A DNA stretch of 64,000 nt from Paenibacillus melissococcoides (GTDB lineage Bacteria; Bacillota; Bacilli; Paenibacillales; Paenibacillaceae), in contig CALYLO010000003.1 of assembly GCA_944800085.1 (NCBI GenBank), positions 248,001-312,000 on the forward strand. The letters run 5' to 3'. Positions 9,443-18,419 of this stretch are shown piece by piece; position 1 is the stretch's first letter; each line of letters starts with the position of its first letter. The notes beneath the pieces are model-generated. The model had not been told where the DNA came from and searched no databases. It was given only the letters and a program-made list of their open reading frames with translations. Position numbers and translations under genes: made by a program.

Positions 9443-9940
9443 TTATTCGGAATAATAAGGCTGCGGCTCATACCAGAGCGTAACGGTTCTTGACTTGCCT
9501 TCCCAAGTAAAGTCGAACAGAAATACGTCATGCAGCAGTTGAATCGGCACATAGGTCTTCCCTTTGAGCACTTTGGGAAGCGTGGTCAGCTTCGTATCCT
9601 TGCCATTGACTTTCATCTTATTGGTAAGCGAGTTCCAGGCGATATCATCCTCGGGGCCATCGATATATACGGTGTGGCTGATAGCTTCCCACCGGACCTT
9701 GAACTGAAACGCTTCACTGATATCCATGATGGGCACATAGGTCTTGCTGTCGATCAGAAGTCCGTTCTCTGTTATCGGTTCGCCGTCCTTGTCGACGACC
9801 AGAACGCTGACGGGTTCGGGCGTGAGCTTCGCGGCCCCGGACTTGTCTTCCTCCTTGGCGGCCGATGCCGGAAGGCTGATCGATGCCACCAGAGCTCCTA
9901 TTAATATAATCATGCCCAATGTACGAAGAGTAGCTTGCAT
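9443..9940 (-). CDS. Secreted stalk-domain protein (copper amine oxidase N-terminal type)
   Basis: The start is ATG 9940, with AAAGGAGGTTG nine bases upstream. Of 165 residues, 1-28 form a Sec signal peptide (TLGMIILIGALVASISLPASAA, cleavage after ASA). The mature part has two repeats of the stalk pattern: a YVPI strand followed by an aromatic-rich W(E)AxSxTVxIxG segment, seen at KTYVPIMDISEAFQFKVRWE and again at KTYVPIQLLHDVFLFDFTWE. These copper-amine-oxidase N-terminal domains are common in exported proteins of Paenibacillus, usually as wall-side adaptors with no metal chemistry. It is monocistronic. Partner and role are unknown. Confidence 0.8.
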   Translation of the reverse strand: MQATLRTLGMIILIGALVASISLPASAAKEEDKSGAAKLTPEPVSVLVVDKDGEPITENGLLIDSKTYVPIMDISEAFQFKVRWEAISHTVYIDGPEDDIAWNSLTNKMKVNGKDTKLTTLPKVLKGKTYVPIQLLHDVFLFDFTWEGKSRTVTLWYEPQPYYSE

Positions 9941-10238
9941 TGAACCGACAACCTCCTTTACTACTAGTTTATAACGCGGATAACCCGAAAAAGTTACATG
10001 TTTCTTCAATTTTCTTGCCTTTCTCAAAAAAAATGTCGTCTTCAGGGCATCGAACGGCATTACATGCCCGGTATTTACCCGGAACGGAGACTTATGATTC
10101 AGGCAGCAGAGGATTGGATATAGGCGGGATGGCGGACGGGAAGGGGGCGCGTTCGAAGATGATGCAGTTGATGGCGGGGTGAACCGCCGGGTTGACAAGA
10201 GGAAAGAATTGCCGTTTTAGGGCGGCGGGATCGCCGGC

Positions 10239-11828
10239 ATGAGTGCCGCGCAGGAGCTCATGGAGCGCGGATTCCACGTTACGGTATTGGAGTCGCGACG
10301 CATTCCCGGAGGGAAGGCGCGCAGCATGCCCGTGCCGGGAACGGGAATAGGGGGACGCCGGGATTTGCCGGCTGAACACGGATTCCGCTTTTTCCCAAAG
10401 TTCTACAAGCATGTCACGGACACGATGAAGCGCATCCCTTATCTAGGGGGGCGCCGCAGCGTCTATGATAACCTCATCGAGGGAACGAATCTGGGACTTG
10501 CGTTTTTCGACCGGCCGATGCAGCCTTTTCTGACCGAATTCCCCCAATCCATCAGCGGATGGAGAACCTTGCTCAAATCTCTCTTCAGGAACAATCTCAG
10601 ACTCAGCGAGCATGATATCGACCACTATGTGTCTGCGCTATGGAAGGTGCTGACGAGCTGTGACGAGCGCAGATTGCTCGACTATCAGCGCGTCTCCTGG
10701 TGGGATTTCCTGCAGGCGGAGAAGCAGTCCCCCGAATTCCGGCACATCTTTACCGGCTTGACGCGCATTCTTGTCGCAGCCAGAGCCAGAGAAGTAAACG
10801 CTTGCACGGTCGGCACGGTCGGAGCGACGATCATGCTGGACATGGTGCTGCCGGGAGGCAGCGCCGATCGGCTTTTGAACGGGCCGACGAACGATGTATG
10901 GATTAACCCGTGGCTGAACTACTTGCGGCAGGGGGGCGTCGATTACCGCTTCGGCGCCAAGGTCGAGCATATTCACTGCGAGGACGGCCGGATCCAAGGG
11001 GTAACGGTAACCGAGAACGGCCAGTCCAGTCGGCTGACCGCGGACTATTACCTTGCGGCGCTGCCGGTGGAAGTGATGGCCGAATTGCTGAATGACGGTC
11101 TGCTTGCCGGCGATCCGCTGCTGGGCGGGTTAATTGAGCTGGCCAAGAGTGTCGAGTGGATGAACGGTGTCCAATTTTATTTGAAGGAGGATGTGCCGAT
11201 CATTCATGGACATGTCATCTATATGGACAGTCCTTGGGCGTTGACCTCGGTATCGCAAGCCCAGTTCTGGCCCGAATTCCGGTTAAGCGATTATGGCAAC
11301 GGTCAGGTGAGGGGGATTATCTCGATTGACGTGTCCGATTGGAAGGTTCCGGGCATCTTGTACGGGAAGCCGGCGATGGAATGCACGCGGGAAGAGATTA
11401 AGGCCGAGGTGTGGGAACAGATCAAGCGCAGCCTGAATCAGGACAAGATCGTGCTGTCCGACGAGATGCTCGTGGAGTGGAATCTGGATGAAGACATTCA
11501 ATTTGAAGAGGGGCGGGCGACCAATGCGGAGCCGCTGCTCGTGAACCACGTGAACACCTGGAATCTGCGGCCGAACGCCTACACGGCGATTCCGAATTTG
11601 TTCCTGGCTTCCGACTATGTCCGGACGAATACGGATCTGGCTACGATGGAAAGCGCGAACGAAGCCGCCCGCCGGGCCGTCAACTGCATTCTGGAGCGCG
11701 CCGGCTCCGATGGGCCCCCATGCAAAATATGGGACATGTATGATTATCCGATCCTGTCGGCTTGGCGTTCCAACGATCGGGCCCGTTTCCACAAAGGCCT
11801 GCCCTGGAACGGGAAAATAATCGGTTAA
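10239..11828 (+). CDS. FAD-dependent oxidoreductase, phytoene desaturase/HpnE-like (COG3349 type), N-terminus disrupted
   Basis: The 529-residue frame from ATG 10239 begins in the middle of the FAD-binding fold: it continues MSAAQELMERGFHVTVLESR, with GGKARS and a second FAD-contact block near the C-terminus (ATNAEPLLVNHVNTWNLRP..NLFLASDYVRTNTDLATMESANEAARRAV). The missing first strand is encoded just upstream: codons for A-V-L at 10211-10219, then one extra G at 10220, then G-G-G-I-A-G in the frame of the ATG. A one-base insertion therefore breaks the GxGxxG motif, unless this is an assembly error. Relatives oxidise or desaturate isoprenoids such as squalene or carotenoids. The gene stands alone; no isoprenoid genes are visible nearby. 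Confidence 0.75.
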   Translation: MSAAQELMERGFHVTVLESRRIPGGKARSMPVPGTGIGGRRDLPAEHGFRFFPKFYKHVTDTMKRIPYLGGRRSVYDNLIEGTNLGLAFFDRPMQPFLTEFPQSISGWRTLLKSLFRNNLRLSEHDIDHYVSALWKVLTSCDERRLLDYQRVSWWDFLQAEKQSPEFRHIFTGLTRILVAARAREVNACTVGTVGATIMLDMVLPGGSADRLLNGPTNDVWINPWLNYLRQGGVDYRFGAKVEHIHCEDGRIQGVTVTENGQSSRLTADYYLAALPVEVMAELLNDGLLAGDPLLGGLIELAKSVEWMNGVQFYLKEDVPIIHGHVIYMDSPWALTSVSQAQFWPEFRLSDYGNGQVRGIISIDVSDWKVPGILYGKPAMECTREEIKAEVWEQIKRSLNQDKIVLSDEMLVEWNLDEDIQFEEGRATNAEPLLVNHVNTWNLRPNAYTAIPNLFLASDYVRTNTDLATMESANEAARRAVNCILERAGSDGPPCKIWDMYDYPILSAWRSNDRARFHKGLPWNGKIIG

Positions 11829-11849
11829 CTCGCTTTTCGCGTACGGCGA

Positions 11850-13145
11850 ATGGCTAATACGTTCGGAAAGGAACGGTTAACTTTGATCGATTCTATACTA
11901 TCCCAGGAATTCAAGGGACTGCTGTATATTATGTCCGCTTGTCTGATGTTTTTGTTGATCACGCCGCAGTTCATGTTCGCCAATTACCGGAGAAAGATGC
12001 TGTTCATCGGTATCCTTTTGGTGCTTACGTATTTCTATATTCGCTATGAGAAGATTCATCCGTTCGTGTACGGCGTTCATCTCACGCCGATCTCGCTGAC
12101 GCTGGCGGCGATGTTTGAAGGCTTTTTGCCGGGGATCGTCACCTGGCTTGCCTTCAATCTGTGCACCGTGCTGCTGCTGGGAGAGAATGTGCTGGCGACC
12201 GCTGTCGGCTCGACGCTGCTGCTCGTGATGGGCCTTTATTTCCACTACCGGCATGTGCTTCAGAGCACCTATTGGCAGATTTGCCTGCTGGCCGTTACCT
12301 TGACGACGACCTATTTGCTCGGGTATTTGCTGTGCTTCACGCAATGGCAGCACCTGACCGGCGTCGATGCGGGAGTGGCGGTGGTCGGCACGTATTTGTC
12401 GGCGATGTACGTCAGTTATATTTATCATCATGTCAAAAATCAGGAAAAAATGCGGGAAGAGCTGTTCCGCGCCGAGAAGTATCAGGTCGTGGGCCAACTG
12501 GCCGCATCCATCTCCCATGAGATTCGCAACCCTCTTACCACATCCCAAGGCTTTCTTCAACTGATGACGAAGGAGAATCTCACCCCCGAGCAATTCGAGA
12601 ACTATCACCGCCATGCCGTAGCGGGAATCGAGCAGGCAAATGCGATCATCACGGATTATTTGAACTATGCCAAGCCTGTCGTCGAGCTGGCCCGGCCGCT
12701 TCACGTTCAGAAGGAGGTGGATGATGTCGTCGCCATGATCGCGCCGCTGTGCGCCTTGTCCGAGGTCAAGGTGAACACCCAGCATCTGACCAAATCTCCG
12801 CGCTATGTGTCGGGGGAATCGAAGAAGCTGCAGCAATGTCTGCTGAACATTATGAAGAACGCGGTCGAGTCGATGCCAAGCGGCGGCGAGCTGACCGTGA
12901 CGACATGGTCCGACAACGAGGGCGTTCATATCCATATCAAGGATACTGGAGTCGGTATGAGCGAGAGTCAGATCAAACGCATCGGCATGCCGTTCTACAC
13001 GACAAAGGAGAAGGGGACCGGCTTGGGCCTGATGGTCGTCATCGGATTGATGAAGGCGATGAACGGCAAGGTATCCTACTACAGCCGGCCGGATGAAGGG
13101 ACGACCTGCGTGCTGCAGTTCAAGCAGGTGAGGCTGTTCCGGTAG
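11850..13145 (+). CDS. Membrane histidine kinase, sporulation-kinase (KinB/5TMR-LYT) type
   Basis: The protein has about 431 residues. Residues 20-195 contain six hydrophobic segments of the 5TM-Lyt sensor type found in KinB (KGLLYIMSACLMFLLITP; MLFIGILLVLTYFYIRY; and so on). A short linker leads to the dimerisation box with phospho-acceptor His near residue 223 (AASISHEIRNPLTTSQGFLQL), then the ATPase domain with N box KLQQCLLNIMKNAVESM, G1 IKDTGVGM and G2 GTGLGLMVV. There is no adjacent response regulator, as is usual for kinases feeding the Spo0A phosphorelay. The start is uncertain: ATG 11850 lacks a ribosome site, whereas TTG 11883 has GGAAAGGA before it. Phosphorelay input is an inference from family. 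Confidence 0.85.
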   Translation: MANTFGKERLTLIDSILSQEFKGLLYIMSACLMFLLITPQFMFANYRRKMLFIGILLVLTYFYIRYEKIHPFVYGVHLTPISLTLAAMFEGFLPGIVTWLAFNLCTVLLLGENVLATAVGSTLLLVMGLYFHYRHVLQSTYWQICLLAVTLTTTYLLGYLLCFTQWQHLTGVDAGVAVVGTYLSAMYVSYIYHHVKNQEKMREELFRAEKYQVVGQLAASISHEIRNPLTTSQGFLQLMTKENLTPEQFENYHRHAVAGIEQANAIITDYLNYAKPVVELARPLHVQKEVDDVVAMIAPLCALSEVKVNTQHLTKSPRYVSGESKKLQQCLLNIMKNAVESMPSGGELTVTTWSDNEGVHIHIKDTGVGMSESQIKRIGMPFYTTKEKGTGLGLMVVIGLMKAMNGKVSYYSRPDEGTTCVLQFKQVRLFR

Positions 13146-13177
13146 CCCCCGATTATGCCGGCTCCGCTTAATGCAGA

Positions 13178-13258
13178 ACAGCCAAGAGCGTTGGATAGCT
13201 CTTGGCTGTTTGAGGCCGTCCCGAGGAGAGAATCAGCCTCCTGTCGGGACGGCTTTTA
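13178..13258. terminator. Two adjacent terminator hairpins between convergent kinase gene and helD
   Basis: Stem one is a perfect 12 bp (13178-13189 with 13198-13209). Stem two is a perfect 10 bp (13215-13224 with 13244-13253) followed by TTTTATG on the plus strand. They terminate the kinase gene and probably also helD from the other side. Confidence 0.8.
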
Positions 13259-13265
13259 TGCTGGC

Positions 13266-15440
13266 TTACGAATGCTCATGCACGGTCCATTCATCATCCG
13301 ACTGCGGGAGCAGCGGGCTGAGGGCGCCGTCTGCGCACAGGGTAAGATGATGGAGCGCGCGCGTGCAGCCGACATACATCAGCCGCGCTTCCAGCGGGCT
13401 CATGCCGTAATGCGTCTCATTGGCATGGAGCAGAATGACGGCATCGAACTCAAGCCCTTTCGACAGATAGACCGGAAGAACCGAGATGCCGCCCGAATAT
13501 TGCTGCTGCCGGCCGTCAATGAGATGCGCTTCGGCGCCCAGCGCCCGCAGCCGCTCATGCCATTCGCGCGCTTCCTCCGTCGTGCGGGTCAGAATCGCTG
13601 TCGTCTGATAGCCCTGCTCCCGGTGGCGCTCCAGTTCGCTGGCCGCCCAGGAAGCGGTCTGCTCGGGCGCCATATGCCGTATGCGGACCTTGTTCCCGCT
13701 GCGGAATACCGGCTCGGCGACCATGGTCGTCTTCACGCCGCGCTTCAGGATGGCGTTGGCGAAGTGGATAATCTCCATCGTGGAACGGTAGCTTCGCGTC
13801 AAGGCGTGATAGGCCGTCTCTTCGCCGGCGAAGGCGTTGCGCATCTCCTGCCAGTCTTCGATGCCGGCATAGGCATGAATGCCCTGGGACAGGTCGCCCA
13901 AGATCGTGAACGAGTGGCTCTTCGCGAGCCGGTCGAGCAGGGCGACTTGAAGCGGGGAGAAGTCCTGCGCTTCGTCGATGACGACGTGATCGAACCGGTG
14001 GGCGGAAGTCACGCCATGAAGCAGCAGGTGCAGATAGACGAGCGTGGCCACATCCTCCTGCCTCACGGTGCCGCGCTTCAAGCTCGCCAGCGTCTGCTTC
14101 CTCACGGATGCCGGGAGGTGCCCGGCATAGGCATCGTCCTGCAGCAGCTGCTTGTACACTTCCATGACCTCCGCCTTGGCCCAGCGCTTCAGATACGATT
14201 TCAATTTGGCGGAGCCTTTGCGCTTCTTCTCCTGCTGGCGGGACTTGCTCAGCTCCTGCTTCAGCTCCATCTCCAGCCAGCGCTGCATCCGGGCCGCCAC
14301 GCGCTCCAGCCGCTTGGCCGGCTCATAGGAGCGGTACTCCTGCCGGAACCAGTGCGCGATCGTCGCGTGCGGAAGCAAGCCGCCTTCCCACGGGACGAAA
14401 TCTTCTTCCGGTATCGCGCGCTCCACCCAATGCTGGACGAACTCGTCCAGCAGGCGCATCCATTCCAGCGAGCCCTTGAAGCGTCCCGGGCTGCCGCTGC
14501 TATCGAGCGGCCTCTCCGCGAGGGAGCCGTACCATTGCTCGATCTCGTCCATCGGCGAGGCGAGCTGCACGCGCTCCTCCAGCCCGGTCAGCTCCAACGC
14601 CCAATCGGCGAAGGTGCGCTGCTGGATATTGCCGACGCCCAGCTCGGGCAGCACTTCTCCAATATAGTCGAGGAACATGCGGTTCGGCGCAAAAATAATC
14701 ATGCGCTCGGCATGAATCTGATCCTGATATTGATAGAGCAAGTAGGCGAGCCGATGCAGGGCGACGGTCGTCTTGCCGCTGCCGGCGACCCCTTGGATGA
14801 ACAGCGCCTTGTTCTTCGGCGCGCGGATGATCGCATCCTGCTCGGATTGAATGGTCGAGACAATGTCGCGCAGCTTGTTGTCTTTGTTCTCCCCCAAGCG
14901 ATAGATGAGGAATTCGTCGGTTACGCTCTCCTCTCCCTGCTCGCGGTCGAACGTATCGACCACCCGCAGGAGCTGTTCGTTGCGGATGACGAGGTTCCGC
15001 TTCAAGTGAACCTCCGCCGTCATCGTCCCCTCCGGCGCCTCATAGGATGCGGGCTCTAATCCGCCCGTGAAAGAGTAGAACAGGCTGGCGACGGGGGCGC
15101 GCCAATCGATGACGAGCGGGTACGGATCCGCGCCCGGCTTGGAGGCTGCCTGCTCCCTTCTCTCGCTGGCGTCGACGCCCTGCTTCCCGATGTAGATCGG
15201 AATCACCTGTTCGCGGCTTCCTTCCCGGACATCGAGGCGGCCGAAATAAGGCTCCTTCGCCGCCCGCTGCAGCTTCTGCCGCCGCTGCTCGCGATTGTCT
15301 TCCAATACTTGCTCGGTAAAGTCATCTCCCTTATAGACGGGAATTTGCCGCAGTGCTTCATACTGCTTCCAGATTTCCCGGAGTGTCGAATCAAGATGGT
15401 GCTGCTCTTCTTGATAGGCACTTTGAAACGTGTCAGTCAC
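13266..15440 (-). CDS. helD: RNA polymerase recycling motor HelD
   Basis: This 724-residue protein is a UvrD/Rep-like superfamily 1 ATPase of the HelD type. The coiled-coil N-terminal arm (residues 1-75, rich in Glu/Gln/Arg) is the part that in HelD enters the secondary channel of RNA polymerase. The ATPase has Walker A IQGVAGSGKTTVALHRLAYL, Walker B VVIDEAQDFSPLQ, motif III TILGDLSQGIH, motif IV ALTRSYRST and late motifs SKGLEFDAVI and MYVGCTRALHHL. It removes stalled polymerase from DNA and releases sigma and RNA. The start is GTG 15440, with TTAGGAGGT eight bases upstream. Monocistronic; length is close to that of B. subtilis HelD. Confidence 0.92.
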   Translation of the reverse strand: MTDTFQSAYQEEQHHLDSTLREIWKQYEALRQIPVYKGDDFTEQVLEDNREQRRQKLQRAAKEPYFGRLDVREGSREQVIPIYIGKQGVDASERREQAASKPGADPYPLVIDWRAPVASLFYSFTGGLEPASYEAPEGTMTAEVHLKRNLVIRNEQLLRVVDTFDREQGEESVTDEFLIYRLGENKDNKLRDIVSTIQSEQDAIIRAPKNKALFIQGVAGSGKTTVALHRLAYLLYQYQDQIHAERMIIFAPNRMFLDYIGEVLPELGVGNIQQRTFADWALELTGLEERVQLASPMDEIEQWYGSLAERPLDSSGSPGRFKGSLEWMRLLDEFVQHWVERAIPEEDFVPWEGGLLPHATIAHWFRQEYRSYEPAKRLERVAARMQRWLEMELKQELSKSRQQEKKRKGSAKLKSYLKRWAKAEVMEVYKQLLQDDAYAGHLPASVRKQTLASLKRGTVRQEDVATLVYLHLLLHGVTSAHRFDHVVIDEAQDFSPLQVALLDRLAKSHSFTILGDLSQGIHAYAGIEDWQEMRNAFAGEETAYHALTRSYRSTMEIIHFANAILKRGVKTTMVAEPVFRSGNKVRIRHMAPEQTASWAASELERHREQGYQTTAILTRTTEEAREWHERLRALGAEAHLIDGRQQQYSGGISVLPVYLSKGLEFDAVILLHANETHYGMSPLEARLMYVGCTRALHHLTLCADGALSPLLPQSDDEWTVHEHS

Positions 15441-15788
15441 TTTCAGTTACCTCCTAAGAATGATCATATTGCTGGAAAATGGGAACCTAGCATACCATAC
15501 GCTAGGAGCAAAAGCAATGACAGAAGGATGATTGCCGAAGCGGCAGAGGGAGCGGCTCCGCGGATGCCCAATGCGGTCTCTTCGTGATGACGGAATCTGT
15601 GGCAGGAGGAGAAACACTGGATGCAAACATCTGGTTGTAATTCGACAGACTTCGCTATCAACTGCCTATAATTCGGTGCGATAGACCTGCGGAGAAGACT
15701 CATTGACGCCTGATAGGCATTTTTTTATGATGTAGACAAAAAACGGGATATTTGGTGTGTTTATTCGAGCGAAGGGACGGTGAGTCGA
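15441..15788. other. Intergenic region between helD and the toxin island
   Basis: About 350 bp. A minus-strand frame ending at 15464 could encode a hydrophobic tail (ILLSLLLLLAYGMLG) directly before the helD ribosome site, but it has no good start and is not called. On the plus strand TGCCTAT (about 15663) can pair with ATAGGCA (about 15713), followed by seven T residues, a terminator-like end just upstream of the toxin island; a leader transcript or attenuator is possible. Confidence 0.35.
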
Positions 15789-16388
15789 ATGGAATTTATG
15801 GACGAAAAAATTCAGGCGCTCCTGAACGAAGCGGAGAAAGCGAAGGAGCCGCATGACATTCGCACGGGACCGGTACGGGTTGGAAAGCGCTGCTGCACGT
15901 TCGAGGAGCAACCGTTCTTCGACGGCAAGCTGACGATGTATATCCCGCAGGATTTTACGGACATGCCGGAGCAAGTGCGGAACGTGAAATACCCGTATGA
16001 AGCGCGTCCGCCGATCGTGAAATCCGACGAGACCGGCAGTATCGCGTTCACCTTGAACCGGATTGACCACGATCTGGAGGAGGAATGGGTGGAGGAATTA
16101 ACCCGCGGCATGAAAGCCGGCATCCGGCGGACGAACCCGGCCCATCTGTTCTTTTCCGACGGTGTGGAAGAGGCGAACGGCAATAAGGTCGGGTATTTCG
16201 AATTCAAGAGCTCCGCGTTGGACGGGTTTATGGATCAGCTTTTCTTTTTCTTCGTCTTCCACGGCAAAACCGGGATGGGGACCTTCAGTTGCCGCTATCA
16301 AGATTACGAGCTGTGGAGGGACATCGCGTTCCAAGTCATGCGGACCGTACACGTGCTGCCGCTGGATGAGGGAGAGGAGCAAGAATGA
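15789..16388 (+). CDS. DcrB/EagR-like protein, candidate effector chaperone
   Basis: About 199 residues, no signal peptide. ATG 15789 is preferred; GTG 15780 and ATG 15798 are alternatives, with AAGGGACGG as the ribosome site. After a charged helix (IQALLNEAEKAKE) comes a Mog1/PsbP/DcrB-like sandwich: a strand pair on DGKLTMYIPQDFTDMP, then PPIVKSDETGSIAFTLN, and a strand-helix end with FFFFVFHGKTGMGTFSCRY and WRDIAFQVMRTVHVL. This resembles DUF1795/DcrB proteins, some of which (EagR) hold the membrane-active region of VgrG- or PAAR-delivered effectors. The stop overlaps the ATG of the VgrG-like gene (ATGA). The chaperone role rests on family and position. Confidence 0.65.
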   Translation: MEFMDEKIQALLNEAEKAKEPHDIRTGPVRVGKRCCTFEEQPFFDGKLTMYIPQDFTDMPEQVRNVKYPYEARPPIVKSDETGSIAFTLNRIDHDLEEEWVEELTRGMKAGIRRTNPAHLFFSDGVEEANGNKVGYFEFKSSALDGFMDQLFFFFVFHGKTGMGTFSCRYQDYELWRDIAFQVMRTVHVLPLDEGEEQE

Positions 16389-17774
16389 GCCGGAAGCAGA
16401 CGGTGTATACAAGTGCCAACGTTGTCGTTGCCCCTTACCAATTGGAACGGCTGCTCGACTTGAGACTGATCAAGCAACTGAACGAGCATGTCAAGTTATC
16501 GGTAAGCGGGATTGTACCGGAAGAGAGGCTCGATCAATACGTCGACGAGGCCGACGATCAAGAGCAGCTGGAAGTGTATGTGCAAGACGGCGAACGCAAA
16601 ATCGTCTTGTTTCAAGGCGTCGTTACCCACATGGCCGTGCAGGCGAACCGCAACGTCCGCACGTTAACGATCGAGGCGACAAGCGCCACCATCTTGATGG
16701 ATCTTCGGAAAAAGAGCCGTTCTTTTCAAAACGCCGGTGTGGCTTACCGCGATCTGTTCGCGCAACTGACCAAGGCGTATGCGAACGGCGATGTCATCGA
16801 TGGGGCTTCCGGGGGCCAAAGCATCGGACAGTTTATCGTGCAGTATCAGGAAACCGACTGGCAGTTTGCCAAGCGGCTCGCTTCCCATTTTCACGCTCCG
16901 CTCACGCCGATAAGCGCGCATGAGGGGCCGCACTATTATGTCGGGCTTCCCGATGTGGGCGAGCCGCTCAAGCTGCAATTTGAAGGACACCAAGCACCAT
17001 GCCGCGAACGGCTTGTCGGGAGCGGACGGTGAGAGCGGTATCTGTTATGAAGTGACAAGCCATAAGCTGATTGAGCTCGGCTTCCCTGTTGAGTTTCGGC
17101 AACGGACGCTTTTTGTCGCGCGCGCGGAGACGAACCTTGAAGGCGGTATTCTTGTCAGTCATTACGAGCTGCGGGAAAAGGAAGGCGTAAGCTGCCTCAC
17201 AACCTATGCCCATGCCTTGTCAGGGGCCTCGCTGTTCGGCAAGGTGCTGGACGTGTTCAAGGACCAAGTGAAGGTCAGCCTGCATATCGACAGCGGACAT
17301 GATGCCGGGGCCATGTGGTTTCCCTACTCGACCGTCTATTCTTCCCCGGACGGAAGCGGCTGGTATTGCATGCCGGAAGCCGGTGACGAGGTTCGGCTCT
17401 ATTTTCCCGATGAGAGGGAGCCTAACGCATTTGCCGCAAGCTCGGTCGACTTGGCCTCCTCCGACCCGGTGAAGCGCAGCGATCCGGCGGTCAAAAGCAT
17501 TAGTACCAAATACGGCAAGCAAGTCGTATTCCAACCGGGGGCGATTGAAATTATCGGCAACGGCAATCTGCTGATGCGCCTGACGGATGACGGCGGCATT
17601 GAAATTAACAGTGACAAAAAAATCGTGCTGTCCGCCGAGGATGACATCGAAATTACCGGAGGAGCGCGCATCTTGCTGCAGGGCGAAGCCGGGATCGACT
17701 TGAAGCAAGCGGACGCGAATCTGAACATTGCCGAACACGTGACGTTAAGCGGCGGGAAGGTCAATATCGAATGA
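16385..17774 (+). pseudogene. VgrG/Pvc8-like contractile-injection spike protein, split by a frameshift
   Basis: Two overlapping frames make one VgrG-like protein of about 460 residues. The first (16385 to about 16983) carries the N-terminal gp27-like part: APYQLERLLDLRLIKQLNEH, a FQGVV strand, and YRDLFAQLTKAYANG. Past LQFEG the frame runs into an unrelated tail and stops at 17032. The second frame resumes at KDTKHHAANG (about 16983), continues through the OB-like part (VSLHIDSGHDAGAMWFPY, PEAGDEVRLYFPDE), and ends in beta-spike repeats (NGNLLMRLTDDGGIEINSDKKIVLSAEDDIEI in broken form, with repeated xIxL strands). One extra base or a two-base loss near 16982 explains the split. Both ends overlap their neighbours by ATGA, so the operon structure is intact. 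Confidence 0.8.
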
Positions 17775-18415
17775 TCCGGGTGATGAGTAAAGAGGAGGCG
17801 CTGCAAGATTTGCTGGAGCAGCATGTGTTCGACCGTTGGCAGTTCGATCTCCCGGAGCTCGACGAACGATACCGGCAGGAGAAGGAGCAGATCGAACGCC
17901 GTTTTTTGGCGGCCTTCGAAGCGGTATGCAAGCAAGCCGCCAAGCTGCAGGCAGAGGGGCGCAAGGGGAGCATTCGTTACGTGTATTTCTCCTTTTTGCG
18001 GACAAGCATCATGGCGAACACGGCTCTTTATCGGATCGACGCCTACGACGATAATTGGTTTCTCGATGTGGAGGAATGCGCATCTTCTTGGTCTGCTGAT
18101 TTTATTTTCGCCCCGCTGTTCCGTCGGATGGGGGAGTTGGAGGAGAAGCGAAAAGCGTATGCGAGAAAGATCACCCGGATGGATATCGAGAAGATCAAGC
18201 TGATCGAAGCCTACAAGTACCACCTGTTGACGGTGGAATGGCTAAGAGGCTTCATCCCTTCGCTCATTGAAAGTGAAGCTTATCGCCGGATGGACAAGTC
18301 TGTGAACCTGCAATTATTCATTGGCGAATACAAGGATCGATGTGAGCTGCTGTATGAAACATCCGGCGGGGACGATGAGAGAGATGTAGAAGCAACTAAC
18401 GATGGGGCGGTATAG
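17771..18415 (+). CDS. Uncharacterised protein of the VgrG toxin cassette
   Basis: The 214-residue soluble protein starts at ATG 17771, overlapping the VgrG stop. It is highly charged and predicted helical: ELDERYRQEKEQIERRFLAAFEAV, then YVYFSFLRTSIMANTALYRIDAYDD, a second helical block (RMGELEEKRKAYARKITRMDIEKIKLIEAYKYHLL) and a C-terminal QLFIGEYKDRCELLYE. No signal peptide, membrane segment or catalytic motif is visible. I do not recognise the family. Its fixed place between the spike and PAAR-like genes suggests an adaptor or effector-loading factor; an immunity role is also possible. Confidence 0.75.
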   Translation: MIRVMSKEEALQDLLEQHVFDRWQFDLPELDERYRQEKEQIERRFLAAFEAVCKQAAKLQAEGRKGSIRYVYFSFLRTSIMANTALYRIDAYDDNWFLDVEECASSWSADFIFAPLFRRMGELEEKRKAYARKITRMDIEKIKLIEAYKYHLLTVEWLRGFIPSLIESEAYRRMDKSVNLQLFIGEYKDRCELLYETSGGDDERDVEATNDGAV

Positions 18416-18419
18416 GAAC

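Noticed and set aside
13155..15059. Long plus-strand open frame opposite helD
   Set aside because: It is antisense to a gene with all HelD motifs; its composition is that of a shadow frame in GC-rich coding sequence and it has no recognisable motif.
15464..15703. Minus-strand small hydrophobic ORF before helD
   Set aside because: The hydrophobic end is plausible but there is no start codon with a ribosome site and the upstream part looks random.
16900..17040. Programmed ribosomal frameshifting in the VgrG-like gene
   Set aside because: No slippery heptamer, no adjacent strong stem and no stop-codon context typical of +1 shifting was found; a simple indel explains the split.
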